A DNA stretch of 29,299 nucleotides from a virus: IMG/VR virus record IMGVR_UViG_3300011114_000160, positions 1 to 29,299 of that record, one strand, 5' to 3'. Below, in pieces: positions 24,734 to 29,299 of the stretch (its first letter is position 1; every line of letters starts with the position of its first letter). The translations under genes were made by a program, and so were the position numbers. A model generated the notes under the pieces. The model saw nothing but the letters and a program-made list of their open reading frames with translations. It had not been told where the DNA came from and did no database searches.

Positions 24734-26271
24734 GTGTCTTCCACAATATTTTTATAAAGATCAATTAATCGTGTGTGAATGTCTACTTTTTCCGACAGCA
24801 TCTTGTAGATGCGTTTTTCTACAGGACTACCTTGCAGATGCACAACAGTGCAAGGGTTGCGTTGACCAGCACGATGCACACGTGCATTAGCTTGTAGATA
24901 CGTCTCTATAGAAGTGATCGGCCCCCACCAGACAACAACATTTGCGGCATGAAGCGTTACGCCATGTGCGGCTGCCTGGGGTTGTATTACAAGCACTTGT
25001 GGATACTTCTCTGTTTGAAACTTAGCAAACACTTCGGTGCGTTTGTTGACGGGCACACCACCATTGATAACTTCACAAGTAATGCCGTTGGTTTTAAGTT
25101 CTTCAGATACGATCTCAATAGCGTGCCTGAACGGAGCAAACACAATTACTTTGTGGCTTGCTTCTTCGATGACCTCCAACAACGCAGTCATACGGCTCTT
25201 TGCATCAAATGCAACTACTTCGCCACTGTCCGAGTACACCGCACCACAAGAAAGTTGTAGAAGCTTGTTCAAGTTTGCGGCGGCGTTTACTGTAGTGATT
25301 TCTTCCCCTGCCGCCACAGTCATCATGTTCTTGCGAATAGTCTCGTAGTACTTCATCTGTTGTGGTGTCAGAGGCACATCACGAGTTACGTAGGTCATCT
25401 CGGGCAAGTCAAGACACTCGTCCTTGGTAAAACGGATCGCTGGTTGAAGAGCATCGTGCAACACCTTTTCTGATGTAGCTTTTGGCACCCATTTGAACTG
25501 CGTGATCTTCTGCATCACTTGGTCACGAAACGCACCAAAGAACTTGGGCACGCCCGATGGGTTGATAATTTTTGCTAGTCCATACGCATCAATAGGCGAC
25601 TGCGATGCAGGGGTTCCTGTCAACATCCATACCCACATGTCAGGCTTGAGCGCAGAGTTCAGTGTCTTCCAACGTTTTGTCGATACGTTCTTATAAGCAT
25701 TAGCCTCGTCAATCACAACCAAATCAAAGTTCTTCACCTCGTCTTTGATAATGTCAAGCCCATCAAAGTTGCAGATCACAAAGTCAGCATTACCCTTGGC
25801 GGCTCCGATGCGCTTCTCCTTGGAGTAGCTGTGCGCAATAGCGCATGACCGATGCATCGCAAATTTAAATAGGTCTGCCTCCCATGCCGATGACATGATG
25901 GACAGTGGGCACAGCACCAAGACACGCTTGATCGCACCAATGTTTATCAGGTAGTCAGCCGCCCAAATAACACTGGATGTTTTACCAGTACCCTGCTCGT
26001 TGAAGCAGAACGCACGCCTGTGCATGGTAAGGAACGATGATGTGACCTTCTGATGGTCAAACGGCTTGTATAGCCCTGTCCACTCGTAGTGTGCATTGAT
26101 AGGCGAAGGCACGTTCTTGATGCGTAAGTTCTTTAGCACCTGAGCCTCTTCTAGCCCCCACTTCACTAGCACCTCATTGTTTCCCAATAGCTGGCTTTTG
26201 GGAATAACTGTTGTAATTCGGTTTGGTTCCCGAACTTTTAGCAACAACGCTTTGTTGTTAATTATTTGCAT
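24730..26271 (-). CDS. SNF2-type superfamily 2 DNA helicase/translocase
   Basis: A 513-residue protein from ATG 26271; a GTG-led extension to 26313 lacks a ribosome site and lies inside the neighbouring gene. Helicase motifs in order: Q-like 'FDHQK' near 71-75, Walker A 'NEQGTGKTSS' (91-100), motif Ia 'VLVLCPLSIM', motif II 'VVIDEAN' (DEAN in place of DEAH, 185-191), motif III 'LTGTP' (217-221), motif V-like 'AAHGVTLHAANVVVWW', motif VI 'QANARVHRAGQ' (460-470). These are the hallmarks of SNF2 proteins that move along duplex DNA. In phages such proteins are found near recombination and replication genes and may strip proteins off DNA or drive branch migration. It overlaps the preceding gene by 14 bases. 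No nuclease domain is fused. Confidence 0.9.
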   Translation of the reverse strand: MQIINNKALLLKVREPNRITTVIPKSQLLGNNEVLVKWGLEEAQVLKNLRIKNVPSPINAHYEWTGLYKPFDHQKVTSSFLTMHRRAFCFNEQGTGKTSSVIWAADYLINIGAIKRVLVLCPLSIMSSAWEADLFKFAMHRSCAIAHSYSKEKRIGAAKGNADFVICNFDGLDIIKDEVKNFDLVVIDEANAYKNVSTKRWKTLNSALKPDMWVWMLTGTPASQSPIDAYGLAKIINPSGVPKFFGAFRDQVMQKITQFKWVPKATSEKVLHDALQPAIRFTKDECLDLPEMTYVTRDVPLTPQQMKYYETIRKNMMTVAAGEEITTVNAAANLNKLLQLSCGAVYSDSGEVVAFDAKSRMTALLEVIEEASHKVIVFAPFRHAIEIVSEELKTNGITCEVINGGVPVNKRTEVFAKFQTEKYPQVLVIQPQAAAHGVTLHAANVVVWWGPITSIETYLQANARVHRAGQRNPCTVVHLQGSPVEKRIYKMLSEKVDIHTRLIDLYKNIVEDT

Positions 26272-26479
26272 TTTGTCGGTAGTATTTTGCGATTGAACTC
26301 TGCACAGCACCACGTTCTGTTTTGGTTGGGTTGCCGTCCATTACGACGTAGTTTTTTCTATTAACTACATCACACGCATATAGTTCTTCTCTGTCTATAT
26401 GCGTACCCTTCACAACCTTGCACATCAGTAAGTACCGATCTTGTAGTTTTAACAAAGCTTCAAACTCTTCTCTTGTCAT
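26258..26479 (-). CDS. Small phage protein preceding the helicase, unknown function
   Basis: A 73-residue protein from ATG 26479 ('MTREEFEALLKLQDRYLLM'). A GTG at 26485 has better spacing (five bases) to the 'ggag' upstream and may be the true start; the longer reading from 26527 runs into the inverted repeat and is rejected. The N-terminal half is helical, the rest strand-like with two cysteines and a basic C-terminus. Its end overlaps the start of the SNF2 helicase by 14 bases, so both are probably made together. No family is recognised. A 260-base gap with several hairpins lies upstream. Confidence 0.5.
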   Translation of the reverse strand: MTREEFEALLKLQDRYLLMCKVVKGTHIDREELYACDVVNRKNYVVMDGNPTKTERGAVQSSIAKYYRQNANN

Positions 26480-26510
26480 TTGCACTCTAACTCCAAATAG
26501 GATATAGACC

Positions 26511-26531
26511 GAATGTGTGTTTTTCACATTC
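26511..26531. promoter_or_regulatory. Inverted repeat, possible operator
   Basis: GAATGTG (26511-26517) and CACATTC (26525-26531), seven bases apart. On the minus strand it directly follows a TTGACT (26537-26532) that resembles a -35 box, but no good -10 box stands at 16-18 bp. It could be a repressor site or a hairpin in the leader of the gene at 26479. Confidence 0.4.
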
Positions 26532-26642
26532 AGTCAAAATGAAGTACTACTTACGGTAGTCACTCGGTTGGCTCGGCTCCCCCAAAATCAAAGATCGTCA
26601 TCAAGGAGAAAAAAAGGAAGCTACCAACTGATGCGGTTAATT

Positions 26643-26763
26643 TGAGGATTCCAACATCCTCACCTTCGTCACTCACACCTTACACGAAGGTTATGCAAAG
26701 GCAATCTGCCACTCCATTCTGCATACGCTACACAGAATGTCAAGAGCGTTTACGCTCTTTTTT
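26643..26763. other. Cluster of four consecutive hairpins in a non-coding region
   Basis: Four perfect stems follow one another: TGAGGAT/ATCCTCA (26643-26649 with 26656-26662), ACCTTCGT/ACGAAGGT (26662-26669 with 26684-26691), CATTCTG/CAGAATG (26715-26721 with 26733-26739), AAGAGCG/CGCTCTT (26742-26748 with 26753-26759). The last is followed by TTTT on the plus strand, so it has the form of a rightward terminator, although all genes here run leftward. The whole may be a structured RNA, a replication origin, or a regulatory leader. The last stem overlaps the end of the HNH-like gene. Confidence 0.55.
26716..26743 (-). promoter_or_regulatory. Possible sigma70 promoter for the helicase genes
   Basis: TTGACA (26743-26738), 16-bp spacer, CAGAAT (26721-26716): perfect -35, four of six at -10. 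It starts at the stop codon of the HNH-like gene. The inverted repeat CATTCTG/CAGAATG (26715-26739) places one arm over the -10 and the other against the -35, the layout of a repressor-controlled promoter. A start near 26709 would give a ~230-base leader before the gene at 26479. Confidence 0.45.
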
Positions 26764-27039
26764 GCTTGTTTCGGATACCAAATTACCCTTAGAGTCACGC
26801 AAGAACGAACGGTTTTTTGACTTGGATTCAACACGTACTCCATTTGTATTCAAACCGCCTTTGTCCAATGCTTTCACATGGGCAACATCTTTGCCATCAC
26901 CCTTCTTGGCAGTGCCCGCTTTAACCGCCCCTGCTCGGGCGGCATTACGCATAGCCCGCTTTTTAATCTGTTCGGGTTTACCCTGATACTCGTCGTATTC
27001 TTGGCGATAGTCACGGGAGGATTTGTTTTTGTATGGCAT
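26740..27039 (-). CDS. HNH-like DNA-binding protein, probably degenerate
   Basis: A 99-residue basic protein from ATG 27039, which has 'gagg' six bases upstream; a longer reading from 27084 lies within the previous gene. The N-terminus 'MPYKNKSSRDYRQEYDEYQ' and a Lys/Arg/Ala-rich helix are followed by 'GKDVAHVKALDKGGLN' (residues 49-64) and 'SKSKNRSF' (72-79). This is the outline of phage HNH proteins (x-D/H-H-x-x-x-L-x-x-GG … N-R). The first catalytic position, normally Asp or His before H54, is Ala53, and no zinc cysteines are present. It may bind DNA without cutting it. Its C-terminal codons overlap a hairpin and the start of a long gap. Confidence 0.65.
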   Translation of the reverse strand: MPYKNKSSRDYRQEYDEYQGKPEQIKKRAMRNAARAGAVKAGTAKKGDGKDVAHVKALDKGGLNTNGVRVESKSKNRSFLRDSKGNLVSETSKKERKRS

Positions 27040-27046
27040 GTGAACC

Positions 27047-27373
27047 TCAAGGTTTAATGATTTCAACCATTTTCTCAGTTTCAAGTATCAACTGCAACAT
27101 CTGCAAGAACTCACTGTTCTCAATGGAGCCTGTGATCTTAATCCTAACACCATCTAAATCACTTATTGGTTTCCACTGATATTGCCATTTGCCTGTGCGC
27201 TCGTTCTTTTCGTTAAATCCTATTTGCACATCTATGGCGTTGCCAGACATGTTGCGGATTTCTAACTTCATTTCGTTTTGATTTCCACCTACGCAGTCGT
27301 TTGCGTACCGCAAATCGTGGAACACGCCATACCCTTCGCCCATGTCACTAAGCTTTACGTCAATCTTAGTCAT
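27047..27373 (-). CDS. Hypothetical protein between nuclease and HNH-like gene
   Basis: A 108-residue protein that overlaps the nuclease gene by ATGA; its ribosome site (aaaggag) lies within the end of that gene. The sequence is beta-rich at first ('MTKIDVKLSDMGEGYGVFHDL', in part; then 'MKLEIRNMSGNAIDVQIGF') and ends in a helix 'NSEFLQMLQLILETEK'. There is one cysteine and no membrane segment. It may be a partner of the nuclease because the two are tightly coupled, but no family is recognised. Confidence 0.55.
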   Translation of the reverse strand: MTKIDVKLSDMGEGYGVFHDLRYANDCVGGNQNEMKLEIRNMSGNAIDVQIGFNEKNERTGKWQYQWKPISDLDGVRIKITGSIENSEFLQMLQLILETEKMVEIIKP

Positions 27374-28059
27374 CTATAAACTCCTTTACCGTTGTGGGTA
27401 CAGTCCTTAACGGCGCACCAGTTCTTGCAACTAAAGTTGGGGCGGGGGTTCCATACATCCAACTCGATAGATTTCTCTAGTCGTGCAGTGTCATCAAGCC
27501 ACCGCATCCAGTAGATGCCTTGTTGGTCTGCCTCAAAGTCAGCTTTCACAAAGTCATGGGCAACCACAAAAAGCAACCCCGACCGAACTTTTTTGACTTT
27601 GGGAAAGTGTTTAAAGATTGCAAGTGATAGTAGTTCTAACTGCTTGGTGTCTGCGTACTTGGAGGACTTGCCAGTCTTGTAATCGACCAAATAAGCCTTG
27701 TCATCTTGCAAGGTGATCAGGTCAGCAATCCCACGCCACCAAACATCTTCATCAAAAAACCCACAAGGACGTAGATCCCGGGTGAGTCCCAACTTGTATT
27801 CACAAAGATGTTTACCGTTGCGCTTACGAAGTAGCTCAAGAGGCTCACGTATAAAGGCATGTTTATCAGGAATGGGGGTTCCATGCTTGATAAAGTCCTC
27901 GGCAGACTTATGCACCTCTAACCCATAATTTAGATGTTCGGTAGGGGGGTCAACTACATCCTTCTTCACCCTCATCCGATAATACTTCTGTGGGCACTGC
28001 TTGAACAAATCAAGGGAGGAGTACGACCAAGTGTACTTAGTCTTTTTGTCTGCGCTCAT
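27370..28059 (-). CDS. PD-(D/E)XK nuclease, RecB/Cas4-like, with probable Fe-S cluster
   Basis: A 229-residue protein from ATG 28059, with 'agag' upstream; the longer reading is noise from the overlapping small gene. Motifs in order: 'SYSSLDLFKQCPQKYY' (12-27, with C22), 'YGLEVHKSAEDF' (45-56, H50), 'WRGIADLI' (108-115, D113), 'YLVDYKTGKSS' (123-133, D126, K128), 'KQLELLSLAIFK' (139-150, Q140), and C211, C215, C220 at the end. This is the RecB-family nuclease core, and the N-terminal Cys plus three C-terminal Cys match the Fe-S cluster of Cas4/AddB-type exonucleases. Likely a DNA exonuclease working with the SNF2 helicase and SSB in recombination-linked replication or host DNA breakdown. No cas genes are near, so it is not a CRISPR Cas4. 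Confidence 0.88.
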   Translation of the reverse strand: MSADKKTKYTWSYSSLDLFKQCPQKYYRMRVKKDVVDPPTEHLNYGLEVHKSAEDFIKHGTPIPDKHAFIREPLELLRKRNGKHLCEYKLGLTRDLRPCGFFDEDVWWRGIADLITLQDDKAYLVDYKTGKSSKYADTKQLELLSLAIFKHFPKVKKVRSGLLFVVAHDFVKADFEADQQGIYWMRWLDDTARLEKSIELDVWNPRPNFSCKNWCAVKDCTHNGKGVYR

Positions 28060-28246
28060 ATTTTCTCTTTGGTGTGATTGCGGCAATGCCGTCATCGGTG
28101 TCCCGATTGCGCTCATCCATAAGATTATCTGCCGTCTTGTAGGCAAGATGTGGAATTTCTGCAAGGCTGTAGTCTCCATTTATGATGAGTCCACACATGG
28201 CAAGCATAGCCGCCATATCTCGTAAATTTTCTTCATGTTCGTTCAT
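28037..28246 (-). CDS. Small acidic-to-basic helical protein, unknown function
   Basis: A 69-residue protein whose ATG has 'aagga' six bases upstream. The first 45 residues are helical and acidic ('MNEHEENLRDMAAMLAMCGL', 'AYKTADNLMDERNR'), and the last 15 strongly basic (KRKYERRQKD). It overlaps the genes on either side (14 bases with 28233-28415, 23 with the nuclease), so it is a regular part of the operon. No family is recognised. Confidence 0.55.
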   Translation of the reverse strand: MNEHEENLRDMAAMLAMCGLIINGDYSLAEIPHLAYKTADNLMDERNRDTDDGIAAITPKRKYERRQKD

Positions 28247-28415
28247 TCTGTTCCTTTAACAGTTGGTCATAGTACTGCTTGGGCATTGGGGTTTTCTTGA
28301 CAATCATCTGTCGCAACCATTCTGCTCCACCAAGCTGATTAAAGATAATCCATTGTCTGTCTGACATTCGTATCTGTCTCCCTATGAGGGGTTCAGGCGG
28401 TTTAGGTCTTGGCAC
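28233..28415 (-). CDS. Small basic protein, possible DNA-binding regulator
   Basis: A 60-residue protein. I chose the GTG at 28415 because 'aaggag' lies eight bases upstream; the more distant GTG at 28454 lacks a site and has a different composition. The sequence 'MPRPKPPEPLIGRQIRMSDRQW' (in part) then 'IFNQLGGAEWLRQMI' looks like a short ribbon-helix-type or helical DNA-binding protein with a basic N-terminus: R-Q-x-R-M-S/T-D-x-x-W-x-x-x-x-x-L-G-G-A-x-W-L-R is a pattern I know from small phage and plasmid-borne proteins without firm function. Overlaps both neighbours. Confidence 0.55.
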   Translation of the reverse strand: MPRPKPPEPLIGRQIRMSDRQWIIFNQLGGAEWLRQMIVKKTPMPKQYYDQLLKEQNERT

Positions 28416-28587
28416 TTGGCGGTCTCCTTGCTCGGTTAGTCCAACAAGACACACAATGCCATTTAGTATGGCTCATTTGTATGCCCCCTTCAGGCGGTCT
28501 CGTTTCGTTACATTTATCACACACTTTATATTTGTGGTGCGGTTGCTTGCTCCCAATTTCCAACTGCTGTCTAACAAAACCATTCAT
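28402..28587 (-). CDS. Small zinc-ribbon protein
   Basis: A 61-residue protein from ATG 28587, which overlaps the stop of the previous gene as ATGA. Two Cys-x-x-Cys pairs, 'VCDKC' and 'HCVSCW', are 20 residues apart (C23/C26 and C46/C49), enough for one zinc ribbon. Between them is 'NETRPPEGGIQMSHTKW', and the end is basic (RARRPPSAKT). The E-x-R-P-P-x-G-G-I-x-M-S spacing is typical of tiny phage zinc proteins. It could bind nucleic acid or act as an adaptor to host polymerase; function is unknown. Confidence 0.65.
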   Translation of the reverse strand: MNGFVRQQLEIGSKQPHHKYKVCDKCNETRPPEGGIQMSHTKWHCVSCWTNRARRPPSAKT

Positions 28588-28775
28588 TTCTTCATATCCC
28601 TTACAAAACAAGCAAAGCTTGCGGCTGTATCACCAAAGGCACGCATCTTGTCGAACTCCTTGGCAACTTCTTCTAATACATCGTTACGCAGTGCAACTTC
28701 AACAGTCTCATCAGCTACTCGGCTATCGTAGCAAGCACAACCACGTTCCCAACATCCTCTGTCCATTAGTGTCAT
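28584..28775 (-). CDS. Small Cys-rich protein, unknown function
   Basis: A 63-residue protein. The ATG at 28775 has 'aaggag' nine bases before it, supplied by the 28-bp repeat that lies across this junction. Residues 8-16 hold three Cys (GCWERGCACY), a fourth is in the 'SFACFVRDM' end; the middle is an acidic helix (VEVALRNDVLEEVAKEFDKM). It ends with an ATGA overlap onto the zinc-ribbon gene. No family is recognised; metal or disulfide binding is possible. Confidence 0.5.
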   Translation of the reverse strand: MTLMDRGCWERGCACYDSRVADETVEVALRNDVLEEVAKEFDKMRAFGDTAASFACFVRDMKK

Positions 28776-28996
28776 GTGTTCTTCTCCTTTAGTTTGGCTT
28801 CAATGATTTTTACTGTTTCTTGAAGCCATACAGATTTTCCATGCGGAAACAAAAACCCCAAATCCTCATCCGTCAGCCCAACCCATTCTTGTTTTGGGTA
28901 CAAAGCCCAAATTTGTCCAAGTGGTGTAAACAAAGGGCAGTCGTTATCTGTGCTGACCATGCCGTTAGTTGGGTCATACCATGCTATTGGTTTCAT
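28772..28996 (-). CDS. Small phage protein with 'PIAW', 'WVGL' and 'IEAKLKEKN' elements
   Basis: A 74-residue protein with an 'aaggag' site in the upstream 28-bp repeat and an ATGA overlap at its end. It begins 'MKPIAWYDPTNGMVSTDND', continues 'CPLFTP' and 'EWVGLTDEDLGFLF', and ends 'KIIEAKLKEKNT'. The start resembles the plus-strand gene at 519-695; the WVGL and EAKLKEKN parts are shared with the gene at 28993-29235 and the partial one at the right edge. So it looks like a mosaic of small modules. Function is unknown; proteins of this type are frequent in phage early regions. Confidence 0.6.
   Translation of the reverse strand: MKPIAWYDPTNGMVSTDNDCPLFTPLGQIWALYPKQEWVGLTDEDLGFLFPHGKSVWLQETVKIIEAKLKEKNT
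28777..28804. repeat. 28-bp direct repeat, copy 1
   Basis: Copy 1 of a 28-bp element also at 28998-29025 and 29236-29263. On the minus strand it encodes 'IEAKLKEKN'-type gene ends and also contains the ribosome site of the next gene. It differs from copy 2 at one base. Confidence 0.9.
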
Positions 28997-29235
28997 GTGT
29001 TCTTCTCCTTGAGTTTGGCTTCAATCTCTGCGGCAAAAAGCATCCATAAACTGTTAGGATTACTTAATGCCTGAATGAATTGTTGTTCTACTTGCATTTT
29101 GGTTGTGGGTGGCAGGTCTAATCGCGCAATAATTTTTAACGCAATTTCCATAGCTTCGTCTTCCATTAACCCAACCCAAGGGCGTTGTTTAAACGGTTCT
29201 TCCCTGTAATAGCCGTGGTATCCGTCTTTATCCAT
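28993..29235 (-). CDS. Small phage protein with 'WVGL' and 'IEAKLKEKN' elements
   Basis: An 80-residue protein from ATG 29235, which lies within the third 28-bp repeat next to 'caagga'; the longer reading to 29280 is out of place inside the preceding gene. It has an unusual Tyr/His/Gly start (MDKDGYHGYYREEPF), then 'RPWVGLMEDEAMEIALKII', a helical region and the shared tail 'AEIEAKLKEKNT'. Its end overlaps the next gene by ATGA. The tail and WVGL element are common with its neighbours while the rest differs. Function is unknown. Confidence 0.6.
   Translation of the reverse strand: MDKDGYHGYYREEPFKQRPWVGLMEDEAMEIALKIIARLDLPPTTKMQVEQQFIQALSNPNSLWMLFAAEIEAKLKEKNT
28998..29025. repeat. 28-bp direct repeat, copy 2
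   Basis: Copy 2, 221 bp from copy 1 and 238 bp from copy 3. Joins the end of the gene at 28993 to the start of the gene at 28996. One mismatch to each of the others. Confidence 0.9.
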
Positions 29236-29299
29236 TGTTCTTTTCCTTGAGTTTGGCTTCAATGGCTTTGGCAAAATCAATTGCCCAAGGATGACACTC
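29228..29299 (-). CDS. C-terminus of a further 'IEAKLKEKN' small protein (partial)
   Basis: Minus-strand reading from the window edge gives 23 residues: 'HPWAIDFAKAIEAKLKEKNNG' at the end, then TAA. It shares the tail of the two following genes and overlaps the ATG at 29235 by eight bases. Its N-terminus lies beyond the window. Too short for the usual ORF cut-off, but the shared repeat makes it convincing. Confidence 0.6.
   Translation of the reverse strand, partial: ECHPWAIDFAKAIEAKLKEKNNG
29236..29263. repeat. 28-bp direct repeat, copy 3
   Basis: Copy 3, one base different from copy 2. It supplies the tail of the partial gene at the window edge and the ribosome site for the gene starting at 29235. 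Confidence 0.9.

Noticed and set aside
26642-26986. A plus-strand ORF across the hairpin region
   Set aside because: TTG start, no ribosome site, and most of it lies antisense to the HNH-like gene, which has a good start and recognisable motif.
28384-28792. Two plus-strand ORFs over the small minus-strand genes
   Set aside because: They are antisense to five tightly overlapping ORFs with good ribosome sites and recognisable zinc motif; no site of their own.
28777-29263. CRISPR-like spacing of the 28-bp repeats
   Set aside because: Repeat length fits, but the 190-210 bp between copies are coding and the repeats themselves are coding; there are only three copies and no cas genes. The Cas4-like nuclease belongs to the phage recombination set.

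Overview
The window is a continuous piece of a tailed double-stranded DNA bacteriophage genome. Three things point to this: a virion-structure and lysis block on the plus strand, a DNA replication and recombination block on the minus strand, and almost no non-coding DNA. The large internal-virion-type proteins suggest a podovirus-like phage. I see no integrase, no reverse transcriptase and no tRNA. Terminase, portal, major capsid and DNA polymerase genes are not here and presumably lie outside. The host cannot be named from the sequence. Shine-Dalgarno-led genes and a consensus sigma70-type promoter fit a Gram-negative bacterium, and the overall look resembles uncultured aquatic phages, but that is inference.

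Plus strand, 1-19992 (late genes). It opens with the C-terminus of a tail fibre or spike carrying a self-cleaving S74 chaperone. Small accessory genes follow (519-1267), then a lysis region (1306-3725) with small membrane proteins, a three-TM-type holin and a GH24 endolysin. Next come a 632-residue structural protein, a jelly-roll-like protein and a set of Gly/Gln-rich putative internal virion proteins. That set includes a 920-residue protein made largely of in-frame tandem repeats, a GNAT-like protein, a lytic-transglycosylase protein and a 2082-residue polyvalent-type protein with a zinc-protease motif. Most junctions are ATGA or TAATG overlaps, so this is one or a few long transcripts.

Minus strand, 20027-29299 (early/middle genes, read right to left). 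A run of very small ORFs, three of them tied together by a 28-bp repeated module, leads into a RecB/Cas4-like Fe-S nuclease, an HNH-like protein, an SNF2-type helicase, a conserved coiled-coil protein, a putative zinc-containing SSB, an HTH regulator and a primase-helicase fusion. A near-consensus promoter at 24705-24733 should drive the group from 24674 leftward. The two strands converge on a hairpin terminator near 20005.

The most unusual items are a hairpin-dense non-coding region at 26480-26763, the 28-bp cassette-like repeats at 28777-29263, the repeat-built virion protein at 7278-10040, and a short GG-x-x-x-F-x-x-GG-like motif that recurs in several virion proteins.
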